A stretch of DNA of 64,000 nt from the NCBI RefSeq assembly GCF_000020365.1, contig NC_012108.1, forward strand, positions 1,922,001 through 1,986,000, in the 5' to 3' direction. Made by a program: the position numbers and the translations under genes. The notes below the pieces were generated by a model. That model was given only the letters and a program-made list of their open reading frames with translations. It was not told where the DNA came from and did no database searches. Positions 26,748-35,694 of the stretch are shown one piece after another. This DNA is from Desulforapulum autotrophicum HRM2 (GTDB lineage Bacteria > Desulfobacterota > Desulfobacteria > Desulfobacterales > Desulfobacteraceae). The first letter of the stretch is position 1. The number at the start of each line of letters is the position of its first letter.

Positions 26748-27926
26748 ATGATTGAAGCGATTATCGTAAAAACAGCAGTTTCAAGCTGGGGAATTCTGGT
26801 GGAGTCTTCGGGGTTTATTCTCCTTGGCTTTGTGATGGCAGGCCTGTTAAAGGCTTTTGTGCCGGGCGATCTTGTGGCAAGACACCTTGGTAATGGGGAT
26901 GCTGCAAGCGTATTAAAGGCTGCAGCCTTTGGGGTGCCAGTACCCCTTTGCAGCTGCGGTGTGCTGCCGGCAGCTGCAGGATTGAGGAAACAGGGGGCAA
27001 GCAAGGGAGCGACGTCGGCCTTTCTCATTGCAACCCCTGAAACAGGTGTTGATTCCATTGCCGTGACCTGGGCCCTGCTTGATCCTGTAATGACCGTTTT
27101 GAGACCCTTGGCGGCTTTTTTTACGGCAACCACGACAGGTATTCTGGTCAATCGACTTGACCGTGAAGGTCTACCATCGGAGCTAAAGCCCATGTCCTTC
27201 GACAAAAAGTTTGAAGAATCGGTGGAGCATTCCTTGAATTCAAAGGAAGATTCATCCCAGAAAGGGATGGCACCATTTTTAATGGATTCTCCTTCATGCG
27301 GCAAAGGGTGTGGTTGTACAACGATTGAAACAACCAAGCCCCTGGGTGTATGGCAAAGGCTTGCCAATGGAATACGATTTGCCTTTGGTGATCTATTTGC
27401 TGATATTGGCCCCTGGTTTCTTGGGGGAATTATCCTTGCAGGTCTGATCACTGCATTACTTTCCCCCGAGATTATCCAGCGCTATCTCGGTGACGGCATC
27501 TTTTCCATGGTGGCCATGCTTGTTGTTGCCGTTCCCCTGTACGTGTGTGCCACGGCATCCACCCCAATTGTGGCAGCCCTTGCCCTTAAAGGACTTTCCC
27601 CAGGAGCAGCCCTTGTGTTTCTCCTTGCCGGTCCTGCAACCAATGCAGCATCCCTTACGGTGGTGACAAGGATTCTTGGAAAAAAGGCCACGGGCATCTA
27701 TCTTGGCGCCATAATTGTCTGCTCACTTGGAATCGGAATGATGGCAAATACGATCTACGACTGGATCGGCATTGACATCACGTCCTGGGTTCAGCACAAT
27801 TCCCTGGAAGAACACGGTCTGGTGGCCAAGGCCCTGGCAATTCTTTTGCTTGTTCTGATCCTCAAGACCTTTGTTTCGAGGCCGCATGGGAACGATTCCC
27901 CTGATAACGGGTTAGGCTATGGTTGA
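26748..27926 (+). CDS. Permease, SO_0444-type Cu/Zn efflux family (DUF318)
   Basis: 392 residues with about eight to ten hydrophobic segments in two halves separated by a polar loop (about 150-205). PLCSCGVLPAAAGLRKQGAS is the family signature in the first half and VPLYVCATASTPIVAALALKGLSPGAALVFLLAGPATN the equivalent in the second. The loop carries CGKGCGCT, a likely metal-binding cluster. Placement behind an ArsR regulator with a shared operator type supports metal or metalloid export. The frame opens at 26703, but that part is the operator, and ATG 26748 is the likely start. Export of arsenite-like or organic arsenic species is an alternative. Confidence 0.85.
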   Translation: MIEAIIVKTAVSSWGILVESSGFILLGFVMAGLLKAFVPGDLVARHLGNGDAASVLKAAAFGVPVPLCSCGVLPAAAGLRKQGASKGATSAFLIATPETGVDSIAVTWALLDPVMTVLRPLAAFFTATTTGILVNRLDREGLPSELKPMSFDKKFEESVEHSLNSKEDSSQKGMAPFLMDSPSCGKGCGCTTIETTKPLGVWQRLANGIRFAFGDLFADIGPWFLGGIILAGLITALLSPEIIQRYLGDGIFSMVAMLVVAVPLYVCATASTPIVAALALKGLSPGAALVFLLAGPATNAASLTVVTRILGKKATGIYLGAIIVCSLGIGMMANTIYDWIGIDITSWVQHNSLEEHGLVAKALAILLLVLILKTFVSRPHGNDSPDNGLGYG

Positions 27927-28039
27927 ATATGTTTTTCTGGATTAACTTGGTTGACCCGATACGGCAGCAATGACAATTGGACTTGGGCAGCATTTTACCT
28001 GAAAATTGCATTCCTGGTTTTTACTTTTGAACGAATAGC

Positions 28040-28735
28040 TTATTTTATATGAAACTCTTGTCGGACCGGTAGACGGGAACGGGTATAACCCTCCGCTCAT
28101 TCTCGCAGCCCGTCCTGGGCTGCTCCGAGGGAAACGGCAGCTCCTTCAGCGTCCATGCTGACCGCTGCCGTTTAATCCGCTGCGGGCAATACCCGTTCCC
28201 GCCCACCTCTGCTGTCGAGTTTCTATATTCGTTGTGGCCAGAGCCGATACTTCGCTCCGGCCGTGCCGGTTTATAAGAAACTCATGTCGAAACATCATTG
28301 TGAAAGTCTCGACTTTCGAGCCCTCTTTGGTTTCCCTGATCGGAACATTGTAAACCAAAGGGGATAGGATTTTTGCCCTTCCAGGCGTTAAGAAGCGCAG
28401 GCTGTTTGAGGACTTTAGCCCGCAGTTCCTGCGCTTTAGTCTGGAAGGGCAGAAATCCCCCCGACGTTTACCGTTCCGGTCAGGGTAACCAAAGGGGGCG
28501 GAATGGTACTATCGCCTGCCCGGTATCATCGTGTTTCATGCTTCGTTGTGTCGGCAGGCCGACATGGCCGTTATATAAAACAGTTGTGATGCGTTGTTCC
28601 AAGTTTTCAACTCACCTAAATGTATTTAAGTTCAAAACTAAAAACCAGAAACCCTGCGGGAGTGCTATTTGACCGGACCTGCCGCGTTGCCGGGCATTTG
28701 CTTTAGGAGACTACAGCTTCATGCCCGGCGTCTTG
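28040..28735. other. Large gene-free region of nested hairpins (candidate structured RNA or palindromic element)
   Basis: Within the 924 bp between the permease and the chemoreceptor no credible gene exists, but long inverted repeats do. Module A (28046-28230): outer GAAACTC/GAGTTTC, then 13 perfect pairs CGGGAACGGGTAT (28074-28086)/ATACCCGTTCCCG (28189-28201) enclosing two hairpins (GCAGCCC/GGGCTGC; AAACGGCAGC/GCTGCCGTTT). Module B (28321-28498): a 178-nt hairpin with about 60 pairs. Further stems are GCCTGCC/GGCAGGC (28514/28553) and GCCGGGCAT/ATGCCCGGC (28689/28721). Short ORFs inside are by-products of the palindromes. Confidence 0.7.
28227..28271 (-). repeat. Dispersed leader repeat, partial copy 6
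   Basis: Read on the minus strand: AACCGGCACGGCCGGAGC, loop, GCTCTGGCC, ACAACGAAT. Stem I is a perfect 9-bp helix here. The second half of the element is absent and is replaced by the arm of structured module A, so it may have been interrupted. Confidence 0.6.
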
Positions 28736-28850
28736 CATATATAGCCAACTACCGCTTGCAATTTTTAGGTGCAATTTTCTTTTTCAGGGAGGATATGTTA
28801 TGAAATAGCATCCTAAAAAATACTGACTTCATAACCTAAAAGGAAAGAAA

Positions 28851-30575
28851 ATGTTAAATCGATTTTCCATCACTCAGCGGATGTATTTGATTGTTTTATT
28901 GGTTCTTATTCTTTTTGTCTCCATGATCTGGTTTTCCATCAGCACTTCAAGCAAGGTTAGGGATATGGCGATTTCCGCTACCGCTAAAATCATGCTTGAA
29001 AATCAAAAGGAAAAACTCAAAGTGGGAACACATTCCCTTGCTTTAAGTCTGGGCCATAGCATAGAAAAACTCGATGATAAACAAACAAAGATCCATGCCA
29101 TTCGTTCTGCCATAGATGATATCAGGTTTGAAGATGATAAGTCTGGATATTATCTGGTGTACCAGAACACGACTAATATTGCCCTTCCACCCAAAAAAGA
29201 TTTACAGGGAAAGGATCTTAAGAGTCTTAAAGATAAAAATGGTGTGTATATCGTTAAGGAGATGATGGAAAAAGCAAAAACCGGGGGGGGCTTCGTTGAG
29301 TACATCTGGGAAAAACCCGGCGCCGGGGATGTGTCCAAGCTAACTTATACTGAAATGATTCCCGGAACAGATTTTTGGATTGGAACAGGGGTCTACCTCG
29401 ATAATATAGACACATATACAGCTGTGATGAAATCGAATATCGCCAAAAAGGTTAAGCCCATGATAATTAAGATGTTGGGCATTACGGGTGTATTGTTTTT
29501 GATGATTGCGGTTTTTTGTCTGGTCATTGTTTTTGGCATAACAAAGTCCCTGGGCTATATGATTGCAAGTGTTCAGGATATTGCAGAAGGCGAAGGTGAT
29601 CTAACAAAGAGAGTGATTCTAAAATCAAAGGATGAATTGGGTGATCTTGCAAAATGGTTGAATCTTTTTCTGGATAAACTCCAGAATATTATTAAACAGA
29701 TCTCCAGAGAATCCATTGGTGTTGACCATGCGTCAAATGAACTGATAAAGGTTTCAGGCCAGATGACTGATGGGGCTCAAGATACTTCCGATCAGGCGGA
29801 GAGTGTGGCCTCCGCTTCGGAGGAGATGAGTTCCAGTTTGAACAGTGTTGCCGTTGCCATGGAAGAATCATCGCTGAATACAAATCTTGTGGCATCCGCT
29901 GCAGAGGAGATGAACTCTACGATAAATGAAATTGCCGACAATGCAGAGAGAACCAGGTTGACCTCGGAAGAGGCAGCTGAAAAAGCGGCTGAGGCTGGAA
30001 TTATGATTAAAGATCTCAGTGACGCTGCAAAGTCAATCGGACAGGTCACTGAAACCATAACCGATATTTCCAGTCAGACCAATCTTTTAGCACTGAACGC
30101 AACGATTGAAGCTGCAAGGGCTGGAGAAGCAGGGAAGGGGTTTGCTGTTGTGGCGAACGAAATTAAAGATCTGGCTAATCAGACGGCAGATGCAACGCGT
30201 AATATCAAAACCCAGATTGAGAATGTTCAAAATGTTTCAACTTCCACAATTACGTCAATAAATGAAGTTATTAATGTTATTAATACCACTAAAGATATGA
30301 TATCCACTATTGCTGCAGCGGTAACACAACAATCTACTGCCACCCAGGAAATATCCAGTAACATTGAACAGCTATCTTTGGGGATACAGGAAGTGAATGA
30401 AAATGTAAGTCAAAGTTCTGTGGTTGCAACTCAAATTTCTGAAGATATCTCAAAGGTTAATTCTGCATCTACTGAAATGACATCTAATAGTAAAATTGTA
30501 AAGGAAAGTGCTGCCCAGCTAAAGGGAATGGCTGAAAAATTGAAAGTTATTGTGGAAACCTTTGTCATTGAATAG
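28851..30575 (+). CDS. Methyl-accepting chemotaxis protein with Cache sensor
   Basis: 574 residues. Transmembrane helix 1 is residues 10-32. A single Cache-type periplasmic domain (sCache_2-like; [32 protein letters not shown]) spans about 45-195, transmembrane helix 2 is about 205-228, a HAMP domain about 230-285, and the helical signalling domain carries the tip [27 protein letters not shown] (about 415-440). Gln/Glu-rich stretches of the methylation helices are visible. It probably senses a small organic acid, as Cache receptors often do. No CheB/CheR pentapeptide at the C-terminus. It is monocistronic, with a clear GGAAAG ribosome-binding site. Confidence 0.93.
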   Translation: MLNRFSITQRMYLIVLLVLILFVSMIWFSISTSSKVRDMAISATAKIMLENQKEKLKVGTHSLALSLGHSIEKLDDKQTKIHAIRSAIDDIRFEDDKSGYYLVYQNTTNIALPPKKDLQGKDLKSLKDKNGVYIVKEMMEKAKTGGGFVEYIWEKPGAGDVSKLTYTEMIPGTDFWIGTGVYLDNIDTYTAVMKSNIAKKVKPMIIKMLGITGVLFLMIAVFCLVIVFGITKSLGYMIASVQDIAEGEGDLTKRVILKSKDELGDLAKWLNLFLDKLQNIIKQISRESIGVDHASNELIKVSGQMTDGAQDTSDQAESVASASEEMSSSLNSVAVAMEESSLNTNLVASAAEEMNSTINEIADNAERTRLTSEEAAEKAAEAGIMIKDLSDAAKSIGQVTETITDISSQTNLLALNATIEAARAGEAGKGFAVVANEIKDLANQTADATRNIKTQIENVQNVSTSTITSINEVINVINTTKDMISTIAAAVTQQSTATQEISSNIEQLSLGIQEVNENVSQSSVVATQISEDISKVNSASTEMTSNSKIVKESAAQLKGMAEKLKVIVETFVIE

Positions 30576-30651
30576 GGCGAATAAAAGTGTCGACCGTTTT
30601 TGCCGACGTTGATTTAACTTTGTGGGCACATTAAGATTGAGGGGTACCGGA

Positions 30652-31368
30652 TCAGTCCTGGTTCTTTTGAAAGTAAAGGGCCAGGCTTTTTCCCATCACA
30701 GGGTTAAGAATCCTGTCCAGCATTTTTGTAAAAAGGGGTTTTTCCATGAGGTCCCACACCAGGAATCGGTGGTAGAGGTTAACGCACCAGGCATCGGTTC
30801 GGGTCGGGCCCACAAGGCACTTTAACCACCAGAACGGGGAATGGAGGCTGTGGGCGTGGTGAAACCCCCTGTAACCCATCCCCTGGGATACGATTTTTGC
30901 GATTAGATCATTTTTTTTGTAGATACGAATGTGACCCTGATTGACGTTGTGGTAGTCGTGGGACAACCACCAGCAGATTGCCTCGGGCCAGTACCTTGGT
31001 ACACTTACCCCCAGGGTTCCCCCGGGTTTGAGCACCCTGATGATTTCAGCGATGGCTTTTTTTTCATCTGGGATATGCTCCATGACCTCGGAGCAGATCA
31101 CCGTGTCAAAGCCTGCGTCACAAAAGGGAAGCCGTGTGATGTCCGCTGCGGCAAGGCTCCAGGAGGAACCCTTGGCCGTTGAAAGCTGCTGGTGGAGTTC
31201 AAGCTTTGTTTTTGAGGTCAAAAGATCCTTTGGGTTTCTGTCTGCACCCACACAAAAGGTGTCGCCCTGCTCATATCCCTGGGCCGTGTGCCTTCCTTCG
31301 CCGCATCCAATGTCGAGGATTTTTTGTCCAGGTTTCAGGTCCAGGCGTTTAAAATCAAGAGTGATCAT
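30652..31368 (-). CDS. Class I SAM-dependent methyltransferase (Methyltransf_11)
   Basis: 238 residues. KILDIGCGEGRHTAQG is SAM motif I, CVGADRNPKDL motif II, FDTVICSEVMEHIPDEKKAIAEIIRVLKPGGTLGVSVPRYWPE motifs III-IV. The C-terminal 80 residues have several aromatic stretches that could touch a lipid or glycan substrate. The ATG overlaps the stop of the upstream glycosyltransferase (4 nt), so the pair probably acts on the same glycan or lipid. The exact substrate is unknown. Confidence 0.82.
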   Translation of the reverse strand: MITLDFKRLDLKPGQKILDIGCGEGRHTAQGYEQGDTFCVGADRNPKDLLTSKTKLELHQQLSTAKGSSWSLAAADITRLPFCDAGFDTVICSEVMEHIPDEKKAIAEIIRVLKPGGTLGVSVPRYWPEAICWWLSHDYHNVNQGHIRIYKKNDLIAKIVSQGMGYRGFHHAHSLHSPFWWLKCLVGPTRTDAWCVNLYHRFLVWDLMEKPLFTKMLDRILNPVMGKSLALYFQKNQD

Positions 31369-32618
31369 TTGCAGTTTTCCTCAAGGATGATTTTTCTGTA
31401 GGCCTGGGCGGTTTTAATGGCTGTGGTTTCCCAGGTAAAGTTTTCCATTACCCGTTTATAGCCTGCTCCAGCAAGGCGGTCTCTTTCTTTGGGGTCATCG
31501 AGCAGTTCGTCAATGGCTGTTTCCAGGGCTTTGGCATCCCCAGGGGGAACCATTTTGGCTGCATCGCCTGCAACTTCGGCAAGTGCGCCGCCCGTGGTTG
31601 ATATCACAGGAATTCTGCAGGCCATGGCCTCTCCCACGGGTAGACCGAATCCTTCGTATAGGGAGGGGACCACGGCGATGCTGGCCCGTGCATACTCTTG
31701 AAGAAAGCGGTCGTTGTCAATCCTTCCGGTGAATTCCACATGGTCCCTAAGGTCCAGGGATTTCACCAGGCGCTCGATACCACCGTTTTTTTTGGGGCTT
31801 CCAATGATCGTAAGCTTCACGGGTCTTCGTTTGGACAGGTTCTTTACGGCATGCAGAAGATAGTAAAGGCCCTTCAGGGGGGTGTCGGCAGAGTTGGTGA
31901 CAATAAGCCCGGAGAGGTCTTTTTTGACGGTTTCAAGGGGGTAGAAGATGCCTGTATCGATGCCGATGGGAATGGTTGTGAATCGATTTGTGGGTAGGTC
32001 AAATTCCCGGGCGATGTCGTTTTTCGAGTAGTCGGAAACGGTGATGAGGTGCTTGAGCCGTCTTGCCACAAATTTCTGCATCCCAATAAAGGAATACCAC
32101 CTTAGGTGTTTGGCCTTTTTTATAAAGGAACGTGTGCTCTGTACAGCGATTCTGCGGTCCACGGTGATGGGGTGGTGCACGGTTGCCGTGACCGGGATTC
32201 TTCGTGCCAGCGAGAGCATGCTGTAGCTCAGGCTTTGATTGTCGTGGATGATGTCGTACCGGTCGAGCCTGTTTTTAAGATAGGTGTTTGCCCGCATGCC
32301 AAAGGTGAGGGGTTCTGGATATCCCATGGTTGACACGCCCAGCCATTCAAGAAGGTTGATAGGGTCCTTGAGCTCTTTCAATGAGGGCGTTCTGAAAAGA
32401 TCGTCGGGATTGTATAGGTCCAGGGTCTTGAGCATGGTCAGTTGTGGGCCGTTGTTTGAAGAAGGGCCCAAAAGAGGATCTGGAGGACCTGCAATTACTT
32501 CCACCCTGTGGCCAAGATTCGTCAGGGCCCGACTCAGATTCCTGACATAAACCCCCTGGCCGCCGCAGTGGGGGTTGCTCCGATAACTGATGATGCCTAT
32601 TTTGAGTGGTTTTGTCAT
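31365..32618 (-). CDS. Glycosyltransferase family 4 (GT-B)
   Basis: 417 residues, retaining GT4 fold: KIGIISYRSNPHCGGQGVYVRNLSRAL is the N-terminal glycine-rich acceptor loop, NSADTPLKGLYYLLHAV and FTGRIDNDRFLQEYARASIAVVPSLYEGFGLPVGEAMACRIPVI the donor-binding C-domain with the E-x7-E motif. The frame is open to 32687, but that part is tRNA-Arg; the only sensible start is ATG 32618, just 7 nt after the tRNA CCA end. There is therefore no room for a Shine-Dalgarno, and the mRNA may begin at the tRNA processing site. It is coupled to a methyltransferase; sugar and acceptor are unknown. Confidence 0.85.
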   Translation of the reverse strand: MTKPLKIGIISYRSNPHCGGQGVYVRNLSRALTNLGHRVEVIAGPPDPLLGPSSNNGPQLTMLKTLDLYNPDDLFRTPSLKELKDPINLLEWLGVSTMGYPEPLTFGMRANTYLKNRLDRYDIIHDNQSLSYSMLSLARRIPVTATVHHPITVDRRIAVQSTRSFIKKAKHLRWYSFIGMQKFVARRLKHLITVSDYSKNDIAREFDLPTNRFTTIPIGIDTGIFYPLETVKKDLSGLIVTNSADTPLKGLYYLLHAVKNLSKRRPVKLTIIGSPKKNGGIERLVKSLDLRDHVEFTGRIDNDRFLQEYARASIAVVPSLYEGFGLPVGEAMACRIPVISTTGGALAEVAGDAAKMVPPGDAKALETAIDELLDDPKERDRLAGAGYKRVMENFTWETTAIKTAQAYRKIILEENCK

Positions 32619-32625
32619 GATGAGG

Positions 32626-32701
32626 TGGTGCGCCCGGCTGGAATCGAACCAGCGATCTTCAGCTTCGGAGGCTGACGCCTTATCCACTGGGCTACGAGCG
32701 C
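32626..32701 (-). tRNA. tRNA-Arg (anticodon CCG)
   Basis: Acceptor GCGCTCG/CGGGCGC (one G-T pair), anticodon stem TCAGC/GCTGA around CTCCGAA (anticodon CCG), T-arm GCTGG-TTCGATT-CCAGC, discriminator A and encoded CCA. It lies between folC and the glycosyltransferase, in the same direction. Confidence 0.94.
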
Positions 32702-32737
32702 TAAAAATCGTACTTTACTCCTTAAAAGGTTGGCATG

Positions 32738-34039
32738 TCAAGGGCGAATATCAGTTAATATCTTTTTTCTGGCTTCACCCGCAACATATAGGGAGCCTGC
32801 GATGCAAACGGCATCCTGGGAAGAGGAGGTCGCTATGGCATGGGCCACGGCGTCGCCAACCTTTTCAATGACTGTTATTTCTCCTGTAAAAAGAGTCCTT
32901 GCCGTCTGCTCCAGAAGATGGGGATCAATGCTTCTCTTGTTGTCGGCCCGGGTGAAGATAATCCGATCGGCCCAGGGTACAAATTGTTTGAGCATTGATG
33001 AGAAATCTTTGTCATCAAGAATGCCTAGAACAAGGGTCAGCCGTTTGTCGGAAAATTTTTCCTCGAAATAGCGGGCAAGATTTATAGCCGCTGCAAGGTT
33101 GTGGGCGCCATCAATCACCACAAATGGGGTTTGCATTATGGTTTCCAGGCGACCCGGCCACTGGGTTTTTGAAATACCCCTTTGGATGATTTCATCAGAA
33201 AGCACAGATGCCTGTTTTTTTTGTGGGGGAAAAACAAGCTCGACCGCGGCAATGGCAATGGCTGAATTGTCCAGCTGGTGAAGGCCGGGCAGTCGGGTTT
33301 GAACCCCTGTAATGGTTCGTTCAATGCCGTTGTAGGTGAACCTGGTTCGATCCGGCTCCTGGCTTACATGGAAATCGTTGTCCAGTCGATACAGCGGGGC
33401 CATGTTTTTCTGGGCAAGCTTTGTTAAAACGGCCAGGGCATTCTCCTGGTTGACGCCGGTGACAACCGGGGTTTTGTGCTTGATTATCCCGCCCTTTTCC
33501 ATGGCAATGGCCTCAAGGGTATTGCCCAGGTATTCGGTGTGCTCAAGGGAAATATTGGAGATGACCGAAAGTTTGGGCAAAAGGATGTTTGTTGCATCCA
33601 GGCGCCCGCCCATGCCCGTTTCGATAATGGCCCATTCAACCCCTTCTCGGGCAAAGAGGTAAAAAGCAATTGCCGTTGCCAGTTCAAAAAAAGTGGCCTT
33701 CCGCTCGGCCGTGTCCGCCTTATTTAACGCCACATAGGCTTCTACAATGTCATTGTCCGACACTTCCCTGCCGTTGATGACAAACCGCTCATTGAACTTG
33801 ATGAGGTGGGGGGAGGTGTAAAGGCCGACCTTGAAGCCCGCCTCCTTCAGGATGGAAGCAATGTACGAGGCAATGGAGCCTTTGCCGTTGGTTCCGGCAA
33901 TGTGAATGCTTTTGAATCGTTTTTCAGGAGAACCCAGGTTGGTGAGTATTTCGGAGATGGTTTCAAGTCCGAGTTTGATGCCAAACCGCCCACGTTTGTA
34001 CATGCGCTCAAGGCATTCTTCATAGGAGATCTGTTTCAT
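32738..34039 (-). CDS. folC: Bifunctional folylpolyglutamate/dihydrofolate synthase
   Basis: Adds glutamate to dihydropteroate and to reduced folates. 433 residues, Mur-ligase-like fold: HIAGTNGKGSIASYIASIL is the P-loop (about 44), YTSPHLIKFNERF the folate/omega-loop region, ETGMGGRLDATN the metal-binding Glu segment, and VVIDGAHNLAAA and DDKDF the C-terminal domain. The frame opens at 34180, but the first 47 residues would be encoded by the terminator and the leader repeat. ATG 34039 gives a normal N-terminus, MKQISYEECLERMY. Copy 3 of the leader repeat ends 32 nt upstream. Confidence 0.94.
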   Translation of the reverse strand: MKQISYEECLERMYKRGRFGIKLGLETISEILTNLGSPEKRFKSIHIAGTNGKGSIASYIASILKEAGFKVGLYTSPHLIKFNERFVINGREVSDNDIVEAYVALNKADTAERKATFFELATAIAFYLFAREGVEWAIIETGMGGRLDATNILLPKLSVISNISLEHTEYLGNTLEAIAMEKGGIIKHKTPVVTGVNQENALAVLTKLAQKNMAPLYRLDNDFHVSQEPDRTRFTYNGIERTITGVQTRLPGLHQLDNSAIAIAAVELVFPPQKKQASVLSDEIIQRGISKTQWPGRLETIMQTPFVVIDGAHNLAAAINLARYFEEKFSDKRLTLVLGILDDKDFSSMLKQFVPWADRIIFTRADNKRSIDPHLLEQTARTLFTGEITVIEKVGDAVAHAIATSSSQDAVCIAGSLYVAGEARKKILTDIRP

Positions 34040-34071
34040 TTTATGCGATGCTCTGTCTGTTCTTTTTTTGT

Positions 34072-34157
34072 ATGAAACGCCCACCGAAGTATTGCAATCA
34101 GGGGCGTATCCCATTCGTTGCGGCCAAAGCAGTTCCCCTGCTCCGGCCATACCGGTT
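34072..34157 (-). repeat. Dispersed leader repeat, copy 3 (upstream of folC)
   Basis: Read on the minus strand it begins AACCGGTATGGCCGGAGC and ends GGTGGGCGTTTCAT. Stem I is GGCCGGAGC/GCTTTGGCC. Its 5' edge directly follows the rpsU terminator (34163), so no promoter fits between terminator and repeat. Transcription of folC must start inside it or read through. Confidence 0.85.
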
Positions 34158-34162
34158 CTGTA

Positions 34163-34203
34163 GAAAAACCCGACAGACATGTGAGGTCACTGCCTGCCGG
34201 GTT
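34163..34203 (-). terminator. Rho-independent terminator of rpsU
   Basis: On the minus strand AACCCGGCAG pairs with CTGTCGGGTT, followed by TTTC. A second compact hairpin GGCTGC-TGAA-GCAGCC lies just behind the rpsU stop (34223-34238). Confidence 0.8.
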
Positions 34204-34243
34204 CCTGGTTGATCACTAAAGCGGCTGCTTCAGCAGCCTTCCT

Positions 34244-34441
34244 TTAATGTTTCCTTGAGGTTGCAATGCGTTGTCTTCTCATTGCCTCTCTCATCTTACG
34301 TCGCCTGAATTGGCTCGGTTTTTCAAAATGTTTCTTCATTTTCAGACGTTTGAAAAGTCCGTCATTCTGAATTTTTTTCTTCAGAATTTTCATGGCCCTT
34401 TCAACGTCATTGTCAATGACTTTGACTGTGATATCCTTCAA
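34244..34441 (-). CDS. rpsU: 30S ribosomal protein S21
   Basis: Small basic subunit protein needed for initiation. Read from TTG 34441 it has 65 residues: KDITVKVIDNDVERAMKILK, then KMKKHFEKPSQFRRRKMREA and an arginine-rich end. An ATG at 34465 would add eight residues, but AAGGGGCG lies at Shine-Dalgarno distance before the TTG and the family begins at this point, so the TTG is preferred. It is a single gene with its own terminator. Confidence 0.9.
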   Translation of the reverse strand: MKDITVKVIDNDVERAMKILKKKIQNDGLFKRLKMKKHFEKPSQFRRRKMREAMRRQRIATSRKH

Positions 34442-34568
34442 ATGTATCGCCCCTTTCTTGCCCACCGTAACGATGGTTTATTTTTTTTAATATTTGATAA
34501 TAGAATTAATCAAACTTAATATCAGAGTCCATGGCAATGGGCAAGTAAAAAATGATCAAGCCCTATTG

Positions 34569-35243
34569 CTAAAGCTTGGATACAAGTTCCTTGGTGACGT
34601 CGGGAAGGGCATTCTTACCTTCCAGGGTGATGTATTTGATGGAGTCATCTTTTTTTGCAAGATCCCGAAAATAATATGCCGCAGCAAGGGTGCCGTCTAC
34701 ATCATTGTAGTAGATGGAGTGACGCTTATCAATGGCTGTCTCATCCTGGTCGTCGGCCCGGGAACTCAGGGCACCGCCGCAGACCCTGCATTTGTCTCCG
34801 TTGGGTTTGATGGCGTCGATGAAGATGTTATTGGGATGGTTGTTGTCATTCTCGCAAAGCCTGCGGCCCATGATCCTGTCCTTTGCAATCTGGCGGTCAA
34901 GGAGCATCTCAATGATGATGTCAAGCTTCATTTTCTCTTTTTTAAGGGATGCGTCAAGTTTTTCGGCCTGAACCTTGTTTCTTGGGAATCCATCAAGGAG
35001 CCACCCTTTTGCGCAGTCATCCTGTTTGAGGCGGTCAAGTATCATGGGGATGGTGATTTCGTCAGGTACAAGGTCGCCCTTGTCAATGTATGCCTTGGCT
35101 TTCATCCCGAGATCAGTTCCGCCCTTGATGTTGTCCCGGAAGATTGCGCCGGATTCAATGTGGGCGATTTTGTACTTGTCCTTGAGGATTGATCCCTGGG
35201 TGCCCTTGCCGCTTCCGTTGGGTCCGAAAAAAATGATGTTCAT
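34569..35243 (-). CDS. adk: Adenylate kinase
   Basis: ATP + AMP to 2 ADP. 224 residues. The P-loop GPNGSGKGTQ (about 7-16) is slightly unusual where most have GAPGAGKGTQ. GAIFRDNI binds AMP, LLDGFPRN is the family signature, and the lid (about 127-165) has CENDN...CRVCGG cysteines that may form a zinc site in a non-standard arrangement. The good ribosome-binding site AAGGAG precedes ATG 35243. In sulfate reducers adenylate kinase also recycles AMP from APS reduction. Confidence 0.93.
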   Translation of the reverse strand: MNIIFFGPNGSGKGTQGSILKDKYKIAHIESGAIFRDNIKGGTDLGMKAKAYIDKGDLVPDEITIPMILDRLKQDDCAKGWLLDGFPRNKVQAEKLDASLKKEKMKLDIIIEMLLDRQIAKDRIMGRRLCENDNNHPNNIFIDAIKPNGDKCRVCGGALSSRADDQDETAIDKRHSIYYNDVDGTLAAAYYFRDLAKKDDSIKYITLEGKNALPDVTKELVSKL

Positions 35244-35352
35244 TTAAATCTCCTTTTTCTGTTTTAATGGTGATTTCTTGCTCTTCCTGGAAAGAGGATG
35301 TTACCTCTTATATGGTTCGTTTTAGTCAGCTCACAAAAGATGCTGGTCTTTA

Positions 35353-35379
35353 AGTATAAAAGTGGTTGACGATTGTCAA
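35353..35379 (-). promoter_or_regulatory. Sigma70-type promoter for adk
   Basis: On the minus strand TTGACA (35379-35374), 16-nt spacer, TATACT (35358-35353), about 110 nt before the adk ATG. The -35 box is part of the small palindrome TTGAC-AATC-GTCAA. Confidence 0.7.
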
Positions 35380-35483
35380 GCTTTGCCGTCTTGAAAAGAG
35401 ATTTTATAGGTGGCGTTTTTCTGTGGGGCTTTCCTGTATGACCTGCTGCTTGGTTTCAAGTGTTAATAAAACAAAGCTTTTTG

Positions 35484-35510
35484 TTGACATGGGGTAGACT
35501 ATGGTATAAG
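35484..35510 (+). promoter_or_regulatory. Probable rho promoter
   Basis: TTGACA (35484-35489) and TATAAG (35505-35510), spacer 15 nt, which is short. The resulting rho leader would be about 175 nt. Apart from this and the adk promoter, nothing else was seen in the 451-bp gap 35244-35694. Confidence 0.6.
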
Positions 35511-35694
35511 TAAAATTCTGTATGTTCCATACGATCCAAAAATTCAGAATACGCCGGTAAAAAAAATAAATGCGTTAAAGCTGCAGTAACCGTATTTCAC
35601 AGAAGAATTTCGATCCATAAACGAAGGTATTCTTCGAATTTAATCCACATAAAAGGCAGCATGAAAACCAACCATACCTACGGAGTTTATTCCC

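Noticed and set aside
28146-28358. A 70-codon minus-strand ORF in the same region
   Set aside because: Its codons are dictated by hairpin arms of both modules; no start signal and no protein-like features.
28373-28672. A 99-codon ORF in the structured region
   Set aside because: It runs through the long palindrome, has no ribosome-binding site and reads like random sequence; the inverted repeats explain the open frame.
28040-28735. CRISPR array or integron attC site
   Set aside because: No regularly spaced direct repeats, no GTTRRRY core sites and no integrase or cas gene; the inverted repeats are also much longer than in attC sites.
32618-32687. N-terminal extension of the glycosyltransferase into tRNA-Arg
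   Set aside because: Those codons would be the tRNA itself; homology begins at the ATG at 32618.
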